In this document: positions 26,963-35,317 of the stretch, piece after piece
Numbering within the stretch: position 1 is the stretch's first letter
Layout of the letters: every line of letters starts with the position of its first letter
Source of the DNA: Calothrix sp. FI2-JRJ7
GTDB lineage: Bacteria; Cyanobacteriota; Cyanobacteriia; Cyanobacteriales; Nostocaceae
NCBI GenBank assembly: GCA_019359675.1
Contig: JAHHGX010000064.1
Location: 124,001-188,000, forward strand
Reading direction: 5' to 3'
DNA: 64,000 bases
Notes under the pieces: generated by a model
What the model was told of the DNA's origin: nothing
The model's database searches: none
The model's input: only the letters and a program-made list of their open reading frames with translations
Made by a program: the position numbers and the translations under genes

Positions 26963-27871
26963 ATGACTAGGTTCCCTTATGATGAGTTCGCCAAGGATTA
27001 TCTGAAAGAGCTATTGTCATCAATCGGTAATGTTGACCCAAGCCGTAAAGTTGCTTCTGAGATACAAGAGATAGATGTGTATTATACTCTTGACCCTCAA
27101 GGAGCTATTGATGAACAAAAAAAGCGAATTCTTGGATTATTAGGAAGATTTGCAACAACAGCAGCCATATTTGAACCTTTCCGCAATGCTGCTACACCAA
27201 GTGAAATTCGCGGTTGTACGAACAAATTATTTGATATATTTGCTGAGATAGAGCGTAAAGCGAAACGCGAAAAAACCAAAGTTATCGAAGCAGAACTGCC
27301 ACGTTTGTGGATTTTATCTCCTACAGCCTCGAAATCTCTACTTAAAGGATTTGGGGCTAAACTAGATGAAGAGTGGATAAATGGTGTTTATTTTTGCGAT
27401 GATTACTGGAAAACGGTAATTGTCGCGATACACAAGTTGCCACGCACACCTGAAACGCTATGGCTAAGGGTATTAGGCAGAGGGAAAATTCAGACACAGG
27501 CAGTTGCGGAACTTCAAGCACTTCCAGCTGACAATCCGCTACGTAATGTTGCACTGGATTTATTAAGTAATTTGAAGACGATACTTGAAGTTAGACAAGA
27601 CCAAAATAAGGAGGATAAAAGTTTTCTTATGCAGTTATCACCTATTTACGAACAACATTTAGCAGAAGCGACTGAACGAGGAGTGCAACAAGGTCAACGT
27701 GTTATTGTCGAAAACCTGTTGACAGCTAGGTTTGGTAGTTTAGACCCGGAGTTGATGGCTATTGTTCAGCGTATTGTTAATTTACCACCTAATGAATACT
27801 CGGTTCTTTTGTTGCAATTGGCAAATCTATCGCGCGAGGAATTATTAGCTAGGTTTAGTTCAGGAAGTTAA
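26963..27871 (+). CDS. Rpn/PD-(D/E)XK transposase-like family protein
   Basis: A 302-residue protein of a large cyanobacterial family often labelled Rpn-type recombination-promoting nuclease or DUF4351. Typical parts are FAKDYLKELLSSIGNVDPSR, EIDVYYTLDP, LPRLWILSPTASKSLLKGFG, HKLPRTPETLWLRVLGRGK, LMQLSPIYEQHLAEATERG and the C-terminal IVENLLTARFGSLDPELMAI and LLQLANLSREELLARF. The nuclease core residues are weak, so catalysis is uncertain. It is monocistronic, closed by a strong terminator and bracketed by 36-bp direct repeats. Confidence 0.82.
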   Translation: MTRFPYDEFAKDYLKELLSSIGNVDPSRKVASEIQEIDVYYTLDPQGAIDEQKKRILGLLGRFATTAAIFEPFRNAATPSEIRGCTNKLFDIFAEIERKAKREKTKVIEAELPRLWILSPTASKSLLKGFGAKLDEEWINGVYFCDDYWKTVIVAIHKLPRTPETLWLRVLGRGKIQTQAVAELQALPADNPLRNVALDLLSNLKTILEVRQDQNKEDKSFLMQLSPIYEQHLAEATERGVQQGQRVIVENLLTARFGSLDPELMAIVQRIVNLPPNEYSVLLLQLANLSREELLARFSSGS

Positions 27872-27895
27872 TAAATTTCCTAATTTTTTGTAAAT

Positions 27896-27929
27896 AAGCC
27901 AGCTTTAATGTAATCGCTGGCTTTTTTTT
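27896..27929 (+). terminator. Rho-independent terminator of the Rpn-like gene
   Basis: AAGCCAGC (27896-27903) / GCTGGCTT (27916-27923) stem with a 12-base loop, running into eight T residues ending at 27929. The best intrinsic terminator in the window. Confidence 0.85.
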
Positions 27930-27946
27930 GGTTATACCATTAGTAC

Positions 27947-27982
27947 GCGATTAGCATACTGATGGATATAGGCGCCAACGTC
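27947..27982. repeat. 36-bp direct repeat, right copy
   Basis: Right-hand partner of 26551-26586, immediately after the terminator of the Rpn-like gene. A shorter piece (CATACTATTGGCGCCAAC) recurs near 38385. Confidence 0.6.
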
Positions 27983-28091
27983 CTTATATCTTGCACATAT
28001 AAATCAAAAATAACTAATGATACTAAGTAATTACAGATAGTTGGCTACGTTCCTACCCGCATATCCCTTCCAGTACTATGCTAATAGCAAA

Positions 28092-28109
28092 AGTCCTCTT
28101 AAGAGGACT
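28092..28109. repeat. Perfect 18-bp palindrome
   Basis: AGTCCTCTT/AAGAGGACT, a perfect dyad 117 bp before the cyclase gene. The intervening 340 bp (27883-28225) hold no gene. It could be an operator or part of a terminator. Confidence 0.35.
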
Positions 28110-28225
28110 AAACAATAAATGTTGTTTCTGTTACTGCAATTGCTATGTTTGATAGTTTTTACTTAGAGGTGCAAGATTTCAGGTAAGGACTGGCCACCGT
28201 ACAATATCAATGTATAAAAAATCTT

Positions 28226-29764
28226 ATGACATTTATAACAGACCAACAAACAACAGACGAAAAAATAATAGTTTTACTAATTGACGACCAATCAATTATC
28301 TCAGAAGCAATATCTCGAATGCTTGCTCCCGAACAAGATATTGTATTTCATTATTGTAGCGACCCAACCCAAGCCTTCAAATTCGCAAAAGAATGTCAGC
28401 CAACTGTAATTTTACAAGACTTGGTAATGCCGCAGATGGAAGGGCTATTGCTAGTTAAATTTTTACGTTCTCAAGACTTACCGACCTGCAATATTCCTCT
28501 AATTGTCCTATCTAGTAAAGAAGAACCACTTATTAAAGCAAAAGCATTTGAACTTGGCGCCAATGACTACCTAGTAAAATTGCCTGACTCTAGAGAACTA
28601 GTTGCACGCATCCGCTATCATTCCAAAGCATATGTTAACTTTCTTAAACGCCAAGAAGCAGAAGCTCTCTTCAAAGCTGAAATAATGCGTCAAGCAGCAT
28701 ATATTCAAGAAGTGGACAGAGTTACATCTGCTGCCAGTGATGTCGAACGCGATGCCTTTCAACCAGACGCTTTAGCGGAAGTAGCAAAACGTAGCGACGA
28801 ACTAGGACAACTGGCACGAGTCTTTACCAATATGGTCAAAACCGTTAAAGCGCGCGAACAAGAATTAACTACTGCCAATATTCAGTTAGAGTCATTGTTA
28901 AAAGCTTACGGACGTTTTGTACCTCACGAATATCTACGCTTTTTGCGGAAAGAAACAATAACAGATGTGCATTTAGGCGACCACGTTAGCAAAGTCATGG
29001 CAGTAATGTTTAGTGACATCCGCTCGTTCACGACAATTTCTGAGGGCATGTCACCTCAAGACAATTTTAACTTTGTCAATGCTTATCTCAAACGTGTTAG
29101 TCCAGAAATTCGCAGTCACTACGGTATTATCGTTAAATTTCTCGGTGATGGTATGATGGCTGTGTTTCCTGAAGGTGCAGACGATGCACTTGCAGCCGGA
29201 GTTGCCAAGCAAAAACGAGTTCAGGAATATAACCAGCAACGTACAACAAAAGGTTTTTTGCCCCTAGAAGTAGGTATTGGTATCCACGTTGGACATATGA
29301 TGCTAGGTATGGTAGGCGAAGAAAGCCGGATGCAAGGAGATGCCTTTTCTGATAATGTTAACCTGACCGCGCGTTTGGAAGGACTAACGAAATTTTATGG
29401 CGTGTCTCTGCTAATTTCCGAGCAAACGCTACACCATCTAAGCCAACCTGAAAAATATCAAATTCGGTTTTTAGATAGAGTAATTGTTAAAGGACGTACT
29501 GAAGCAATAGCAATTTATGAAGTACTCGATGCAGAACTTGAAGCAATCCGAGCGTTGAAAATCCAAATCCAACCAGAGTTTGAACTTGCATTAGAATACT
29601 ATAAAAACAGTGATTTAGCTCTTGCAAAAACATATTTTGAAAAAGTACTCGCCGTTCACCCCTCAGATAAAAGATCATTACTTTACTTAGAACGAGTAGA
29701 AATATTGTTGAAACAGGGAGTTCCTGAAAACTGGAATGGCGTTTGGGCTTTAACACAGAAGTAA
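28226..29764 (+). CDS. Receiver-domain adenylate cyclase
   Basis: Makes cAMP under control of a phosphorelay. An N-terminal receiver domain (residues 14-135) has phospho-acceptor Asp65 in QDLVMPQ and the conserved Lys in YLVKLP. A HAMP-like and coiled linker follows (about 140-225). The class III cyclase domain (about 255-430) has metal-binding Asp264 (FSDIRSF) and Asp308 (FLGDGMM). Purine-selecting Lys304 and Asp376 favour ATP, and Asn379/Arg383 in NVNLTARLE are transition-state residues. A TPR-like pair ends the protein. It is monocistronic; its partner kinase is not in the window. All catalytic residues are present. Confidence 0.92.
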   Translation: MTFITDQQTTDEKIIVLLIDDQSIISEAISRMLAPEQDIVFHYCSDPTQAFKFAKECQPTVILQDLVMPQMEGLLLVKFLRSQDLPTCNIPLIVLSSKEEPLIKAKAFELGANDYLVKLPDSRELVARIRYHSKAYVNFLKRQEAEALFKAEIMRQAAYIQEVDRVTSAASDVERDAFQPDALAEVAKRSDELGQLARVFTNMVKTVKAREQELTTANIQLESLLKAYGRFVPHEYLRFLRKETITDVHLGDHVSKVMAVMFSDIRSFTTISEGMSPQDNFNFVNAYLKRVSPEIRSHYGIIVKFLGDGMMAVFPEGADDALAAGVAKQKRVQEYNQQRTTKGFLPLEVGIGIHVGHMMLGMVGEESRMQGDAFSDNVNLTARLEGLTKFYGVSLLISEQTLHHLSQPEKYQIRFLDRVIVKGRTEAIAIYEVLDAELEAIRALKIQIQPEFELALEYYKNSDLALAKTYFEKVLAVHPSDKRSLLYLERVEILLKQGVPENWNGVWALTQK

Positions 29765-29867
29765 CAAGATGAAATTGCTTTTACTGAAGAGTACCGAGAT
29801 GAAACCACCAATGTCATAATTTTTTTATTCTTGGCGTTTTTTATACTAAGCCTACAGATTAATTTAG

Positions 29868-30281
29868 TTATACTGACCAATCTTGAATAGTTAGCCCTGG
29901 TACTTTCTCAAAGTCTTGTAAATTTCTACTTAATAAAATACCATTGTTAGCAAGTGTAATTGCAGCGATTCGCAAATCTAACGTGCCAATACGAATCCCT
30001 GCTTTCCTAAATTCTCAAAAATATTCATCCGCTTTAAGGTCATATTCCAAAATGTCTAAATCTGAAAACAGGACGAAGATTTGCTTTAATTTATTATATG
30101 CCCCAACCAGAGCTTGAGGTGTGGTAGCTTTACGAATTTGAGCTATACGTCCAGCATACTATTCCTCAAGACTTACAACCGTTGTAAACAGTGTATCAGA
30201 AGAATGTTGTCGCGTCCTAATAACGCGCTCGCATACTTTAGGGTGAGAGCGTTCGTAAAGACTAAGATGATCTGTATCCAT
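29868..30281 (-). pseudogene. VapC PIN-domain toxin with two nonsense codons
   Basis: A single unbroken frame of 138 codons from ATG 30281 encodes a full-length VapC toxin. MDTDHLSLYERSHP carries the first PIN Asp, followed by AQIRKATTPQALVGAYNKL, and GTLDLRIAAITLANNGILLS carries the late Asp residues. Codon 41 is TAG (30161-30159) and codon 89 is TGA (30017-30015). Both stops would be single C-to-T changes from CAG and CGA, the residues expected there. The start overlaps the antitoxin gene. The toxin is dead unless the stops are read through. Confidence 0.85.
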
Positions 30282-30603
30282 TACGTAGCAAGTCATTCAA
30301 AAACCTCATCCTCCGAAACTTGCTGACGATAAGCTGCAACTTCTGCCAAAAAATCGTCAAAGTTGGGTCTGAAGCAAAAATACCCATATGTTTAAGCCAA
30401 GGATCTGTTTCTTGCTGCGAACGCTCTTGACCCACCTCAATTGTGACTATCTCACCTAATGCCAGTTGGGCTTCTAAAGCAGCTTTGGCAAGGGCTATTG
30501 CTTCTTCCTTTGTGCTACCTTCAACTGTACTATTAGGTATGCCAACTATAGAAGCTATAAATTTATTCTCTGGATGGCTTTGAACAAAAACCTGATACTG
30601 CAT
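30262..30603 (-). pseudogene. Antitoxin partner of VapC, frameshifted near its end
   Basis: Open frame of 113 residues whose first 80 read like a HicB-fold cyanobacterial antitoxin (YQVFVQSHPENKFIASIVGI, STKEEAIALAKAALEAQLAL, PWLKHMGIFASDPT). After DPT the frame turns to nonsense, while the neighbouring frame encodes FDDFLAEVAAYRQQVSEDEV and a stop at 30293, the expected tail. A one-base deletion near 30362-30366 explains it. The tail normally contacts the toxin, so the pair has decayed together. Confidence 0.7.
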
Positions 30604-30620
30604 AGCTAATTCCTTTAAAT

Positions 30621-30927
30621 TATAGATTTTTCCTAGTTTCTCGTTAAACTGCTCAAAGGGCGCGCTTTCTTTGCTTCTTTGGGAACAATTTCATAATTGC
30701 TGTGGGTCTCACCCTCGTTGTATCATTTTTAACGTATCAGGCAATAAATAATTTTATAGAGCTAATCCAAACCGCCGAACTTTATTTGGGTCAAGATGAA
30801 CATAAATACCATTAGTTGGTTTGAGGAAACCAGTATTTTGATCAATTTTTACTTCGTTGAGTTTTACTAGAAAGCGACTTCCTCCTCTATAAAATATTTG
30901 CTCAGAGTCCAACGAACGAAAACCCTT
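30621..30927 (-). pseudogene. Degraded relative of the 25738 small gene with an upstream domain
   Basis: An open stretch without a start (30927-30754) reads RSLDSEQIFYRGGSRFLVKL, GFLKPTNGIYVHLDPNKV and RRFG, then stops. The following DNA is a frameshifted copy of the protein at 25738-25878 (matching its LPDTLKMIQ and VPKEA segments). So the ancestral gene probably encoded one longer protein. I cannot name the family. Confidence 0.55.
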
Positions 30928-31442
30928 CTATACTATTGTTTTTGAACGCAGGTTGAGCTGGGAGCAGGAAACTCAATACTAAGACCCACATCATAAGTTT
31001 ACAACTTTGTACAACTTTACGCAGCAGCGCTAACCAAAGTTTTTCCCTACTTTACCATTAACACACAAGCATCATATCGTCACTAGCCAACTCCTCGAAC
31101 GTTTTCTGGTGTACAACTCAGCTAGTGAAACAAAGTAACCGTAATAATCAAGAATAATACGAGCGTGAGATAGGCGCCACACTTAACGCAACTGCATGTG
31201 GATATTCTGATACGTTATTTTATAAGCTTTTAAGACAATTTTACTTAAAAATACCTTTGCTAGCGCCCAATGTAATTAAGGGTTAATACGCTCATCGACA
31301 AGCTTGGATAAATAACAAGAAGCGCTCGCAATTATTGGAAGCGCTTCGTGCATTCAACTCAATGTTAAAAAGTGTGACGTTAGTCACTTAACTTTCAATA
31401 ATTAACCATTAACTATAACTAAGAACTAATTAATCTATTCCT
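30928..31442. other. Gene-free stretch with two hairpins
   Basis: About 515 bp without a protein-like frame. It holds GAAGCGCT (31319-31326) / AGCGCTTC (31340-31347) and GTGAC-GTTA-GTCAC (31374-31387). The latter half-site resembles the TGAC dyads upstream of the TonB receptor, probably by chance. Confidence 0.35.
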
Positions 31443-31818
31443 TTATGTCCACAACCGTTCAATACAATACGCATCAAGCTGTATATCTTGACTAACGATA
31501 ACTAAATAATTGTTCATTGCCTGTGCAACTAGTATTCTATCAAAAGGGTCACGGTGATGTAGGGGAAGTTTACGAACTTGCGCGGTATCAGCGAATGAAA
31601 TCGGCAGCAATGTTATGTCTGAAGATTCAACTTCGACACCAATAGTTTCGTAATCCTTATTGAGTGAAAGTTTTCCGATACTTAACTTAATTGCTATTCT
31701 CCCAAAGGCTAGCAATGCTAAGATAAACATTATCAGCTTCTTCAATCGTTACTCTAAGATTTTCTGGTAGGCTTGCATCTTTTTCAGATAACCAGAATAT
31801 ATACCCTTAATTATAAAT
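31443..31818 (-). pseudogene. Second PIN-domain toxin relic
   Basis: The C-terminal part is a clear PIN toxin (ADTAQVRKLPLHHRDPFDRI, LVAQAMNNYLVIVSQDIQLD). The N-terminal part continues in another frame (SEKDASLPENLRVT, YLSIASLWE). One extra A in GAGAATAGC breaks the frame where IAIKLSIGKL should follow. The first PIN Asp region is missing altogether. No antitoxin is recognisable next to it. Confidence 0.7.
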
Positions 31819-31873
31819 AAACGTGTTTTTAATATTACTATTTTTTTCAATCCATTTTAATGGGTGCTATTAG

Positions 31874-31944
31874 CCTATGGGTTTTAACCATAGGCGGGTA
31901 TGAGCATAGTTACAAAGTTGGGTTCCGCAAAGCCTCCACCCAAC
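31874..31944. terminator. Two hairpins at the end of the GH31 gene
   Basis: GTTGGGT / ACCCAAC (31917-31944) touches the stop codon of the glucosidase gene, and CCTATGG / CCATAGG (31874-31894) follows. Together they likely end the minus-strand transcript. Confidence 0.55.
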
Positions 31945-34900
31945 CTACAGTTTTCCTTTTGTGGAACCTGAGTAGGTGATGTTTTTAGTTTGGGTTTGAT
32001 TGTTGTCTCCTGTTTGCCATTGCCATTTGCCGTCACTGAGTTTTTTCACACATTTCCATTGAATTGATGTGTTAGGTGATAACCCAGATATTAAACCTGT
32101 CCATTTTGGTGTTTTTGGTCCTGGGCCGTTATGGTTTGGTGGTGGGTTGTAAATATATTCGTGGTAAACGTTTGGTGATAATGGTTTTGCTTTATTGGTA
32201 TCCCAGTTTCCTAGCTGCGGTTGATTTCCTACTACGTATATGCTTTCTCCAGGTTTTGTCCAAGCGTTATCACATACAAAGTTGATAGATGTTGTGCTTG
32301 GGATGCTTGTTAGATTAAATCTAAATTCTTTGTCTTGTTCGGCGCCTATAATTCCTGATTTGGCAATAATTAAGTTATCTCCTGCATTGTACCAACCTTC
32401 TTCGGCGCCTTCAAATTCAGTTTTATTATTAAATTGAGGTAATATTGTACCATTTACAGTTACAGCAGTAGCTTTGGCGTTTTCAGCGACTAATTGTACT
32501 ATATTATTTCGCTGTTGAATTGCTCCTTGGTAGGCGCCTTTAGCTTTTTCTATAGTGACTGTCGCGATGTTTCCTGATTTTACAGCTTTAATGTCTGTAG
32601 TTCTGGTTTGATATATTGGTTCTTTGTTTTCAGTATAGCTGATGGTCGAGCCGTCATCTTCGTAGACTGTAAATTGGCTGTTTTTTTCGTCTGGGTAAAC
32701 TTTGAGAATTAGGTCATTCTTTGAATTTCCTGCTCCAAAGACGTTTTTGGTTTCAGCATCGACGTGCATTAATGGGATAATGGCGCCGGAGCGGACAAAA
32801 GTAGGTAAGCGGAGAATAGCGTCTATATAAGTAGGAAAAGATTTTATCCAATTACCTGAACTACTTAGCCATTGGTTAGTATGGTAATTTATCCATTTGC
32901 CTTGAGGTAAATAAACGTCGCGTTCATATTCGCCATGTTTGGCAACGACACCCACCATAATATCTTTACCGATTAATTTCTGATTTCCCATGTTTCTTAC
33001 TACTGGGTCATTTTGGAAGTAGAAGACAAGGGGAGCAATTAAGGGTTCAGCGAATAAATGTGCCCGGTAAGCGAGAGAATAATAGTAAGGGGTTAATTCA
33101 TAACGCTGGCGAATATTTTCTAAATTGATTTGTTTGTAACCAACTAAATTGGGTGATGTTTCATAACGCTTTGCCGTTTGAAAACTATTATCTGTGTGGG
33201 GACGAACGGGTACATCAAACCAGGCACCATGAGCAAACCATGTAGTGTACATTTCCGCTTGATACTGTAAATTCCCTGAATGATTCTCATTATAAGGAAC
33301 ACCCTCACGCCGAAAACCACCAATATCTGACCCATAGTAATCAATACCTGAGAAAGACATGTGCATGTGCGAATTGATATGAGTCGCAAGTAGTTCTAAG
33401 TTAGAACCAATATCCCCCGACCACATCGCGGCGCCATATCTTTGAGTACCAGGGGCGCCGGAACGTGTGACAATAAAAGGTCTACGGTTGATTTCGTTGC
33501 GATGCCGGAAATAACCATCATATATAGATTGGTTCCAAAACAAGTTGTAAAGGTTGTGGATATCCCCGTGCTGATTAAAACGTTTACCTGCAACTTCCAC
33601 TCCCTCGTAACAAGCATTGCCATCGTACTTTTCCGGTTCTCCTAAATCTGTCCAATGACCGAGAATTCCCTTTTGCACTAAATTTGGAAACCGTCTATTG
33701 TCATGTACCCATTCACCAGCAGCTTTATCCGACCAATCTACCATTCCAGCTTCACCAAACCAGTTTTTAATAATTACAGTTGCTGATTGGTTGCTGGCAT
33801 CACATTGATTATTAGTTCTTTTATAAGCAAATAGATTCGCGGCTGACATTGGTGCAAAAGTATTAGTGTTCTTACTGATGTAAGCTTCTTCAATTGCAAC
33901 TAAACCAATACCATCTTGTAGAAAATTAGATATTTCTTTTGCAGGGTTAGGAAACTCAAATTTATTACCATCATTACTGGTTTCGTCCCAATCTAATGCT
34001 CCCATAGGACTATCAGGACTATCTTTAATAATTCCTCCAAACCATTGCAAGTCCAAAACAAATCCATCAACAGGAAACTTATCTGTGCGTAAACCATCGC
34101 GAAGCGTTTTGACTTGGTTCCAATTTTTGTAACCAAATTCTGAAACCCACATTCCAAAAGCTTTTTTTGGTGGAACGAGGGGTTTACCAACTAGCTCTAG
34201 ATAATCTTGCCGCAAGTCGGGTAAATCTTTACCTGTCATTATATAAAAACGAATTTGCTCACCCCACATTTGGACTTTCCAGGGGTTGCTCGTAAAATCC
34301 CAGCGCTGTTTGTAAGGGTTATCGAGAAATAGAGCATAGTTGAGATTATTTTTCCCCAAACCATACATAATTGGAAACTGGACATTTCCCACCATCCCCG
34401 CAGAGCCAAATGGCATAAAACCATTTCCATGCGCTTGTTCTTGCCATTTGGGTTGTTCTTCTCGTACCCCATGACTTAACCAGTCACCATCAGCAGTACC
34501 TAATTTTTTAAATTGTTGTCCTAAACCATAGACGTTCTCGATTTTTTCTGGCGCCAGAGTTAAACCTTTCCAATCTTGTTGTAAATCTTGTGGGCAAACG
34601 GTAGTTAATGCAGCTTTTTTTATTTTGTCAAAGAGCGAAATACATAAGCTGGTCTGATTAACGTTAACTTGAATGTCACTTGTTTCGATAATATTTTTAT
34701 TTTGCGAATAAACCGATGGACCTGGGTAGTTTTTCCGATAAATCATCGGTGAGGTAGACAAGGGAGTATTGATATCAAAACTATTATCATTATCTTTCTT
34801 AGCCGAGAATTCAAAATGAATTAAGTCATTGTCTAATATTTCAACAATTAGGTTTTGACCGCTGTTACTAAATTTAGCTCGCTTTACTTCTGCTAATGCT

Positions 34901-34956
34901 GGACTGGCGAAATTAGATAGTAATAGGGAGAGAATTAATAGGGATATGCTTTTCAT
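31945..34956 (-). CDS. Secreted GH31 alpha-glucosidase with C-terminal starch-binding module
   Basis: Hydrolyses or transfers alpha-glucosyl residues of starch or glycogen fragments outside the cytoplasm. I start it at the ATG at 34956 (1003 residues) because a signal peptide begins there (SISLLILSLLLSNFASPALA); 29 upstream codons are not protein-like. Domains in order are an N-terminal galactose-mutarotase-like region, the GH31 barrel (about 270-640) with FVLDLQWFGG, the nucleophile in GHWTDLGEPE and the acid/base in MWSGDIGS, beta-sandwich domains, and a CBM20-like module (about 890-1003: FVCDNAWTKPGESIYVVGN, LGNWDTNKA). It is divergent from a sugar porter, suggesting a sugar-scavenging pair. 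Confidence 0.92.
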   Translation of the reverse strand: MKSISLLILSLLLSNFASPALAEVKRAKFSNSGQNLIVEILDNDLIHFEFSAKKDNDNSFDINTPLSTSPMIYRKNYPGPSVYSQNKNIIETSDIQVNVNQTSLCISLFDKIKKAALTTVCPQDLQQDWKGLTLAPEKIENVYGLGQQFKKLGTADGDWLSHGVREEQPKWQEQAHGNGFMPFGSAGMVGNVQFPIMYGLGKNNLNYALFLDNPYKQRWDFTSNPWKVQMWGEQIRFYIMTGKDLPDLRQDYLELVGKPLVPPKKAFGMWVSEFGYKNWNQVKTLRDGLRTDKFPVDGFVLDLQWFGGIIKDSPDSPMGALDWDETSNDGNKFEFPNPAKEISNFLQDGIGLVAIEEAYISKNTNTFAPMSAANLFAYKRTNNQCDASNQSATVIIKNWFGEAGMVDWSDKAAGEWVHDNRRFPNLVQKGILGHWTDLGEPEKYDGNACYEGVEVAGKRFNQHGDIHNLYNLFWNQSIYDGYFRHRNEINRRPFIVTRSGAPGTQRYGAAMWSGDIGSNLELLATHINSHMHMSFSGIDYYGSDIGGFRREGVPYNENHSGNLQYQAEMYTTWFAHGAWFDVPVRPHTDNSFQTAKRYETSPNLVGYKQINLENIRQRYELTPYYYSLAYRAHLFAEPLIAPLVFYFQNDPVVRNMGNQKLIGKDIMVGVVAKHGEYERDVYLPQGKWINYHTNQWLSSSGNWIKSFPTYIDAILRLPTFVRSGAIIPLMHVDAETKNVFGAGNSKNDLILKVYPDEKNSQFTVYEDDGSTISYTENKEPIYQTRTTDIKAVKSGNIATVTIEKAKGAYQGAIQQRNNIVQLVAENAKATAVTVNGTILPQFNNKTEFEGAEEGWYNAGDNLIIAKSGIIGAEQDKEFRFNLTSIPSTTSINFVCDNAWTKPGESIYVVGNQPQLGNWDTNKAKPLSPNVYHEYIYNPPPNHNGPGPKTPKWTGLISGLSPNTSIQWKCVKKLSDGKWQWQTGDNNQTQTKNITYSGSTKGKL

Positions 34957-35131
34957 AAACAGCTTTCTTTCGATTCTTTTGATGCACCAAGAGGCAAATT
35001 GAACACAAATGTGATTTGGGATATTACATTGTTTTTTATACATAGCTCAATATACTTAATATTTATTTAATAATTTCAGTTAAAACATTACAAAACTTTA
35101 CATATAGTCTATGTTAAGGGGTAAGGTACAG

Positions 35132-35161
35132 TTGACATTTATAAATTTATCTGCCTATTAA
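35132..35161 (+). promoter_or_regulatory. Candidate sigma-70 promoter for the sugar porter
   Basis: TTGACA (35132-35137), 18 bp, TATTAA (35156-35161), leaving a leader of about 150 nt. Found by eye only. Confidence 0.35.
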
Positions 35162-35236
35162 TAGAGAACTTAATTAACACACAAGTATAAAAATTGAATT
35201 AGTAGGGGGGAGATTAACTTAATACAACTGACGTTA

Positions 35237-35256
35237 CTCGCATAGACTTATGCGAG
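35237..35256 (+). promoter_or_regulatory. Leader hairpin upstream of the sugar porter
   Basis: CTCGCATA / TATGCGAG with a GACT loop, in the predicted leader 62 bp before the start codon. It could be a regulator site or an RNA hairpin. Confidence 0.35.
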
Positions 35257-35317
35257 CAAGTTTACCTGTGGAATCAATTTGTGCATCAGATAATTAAAAA
35301 AAGTTAGGGAATTAGAG

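Noticed and set aside
30760-31440. An intact toxin gene between the two PIN relics
   Set aside because: Only fragments without starts or with stops are present; no full frame exists.
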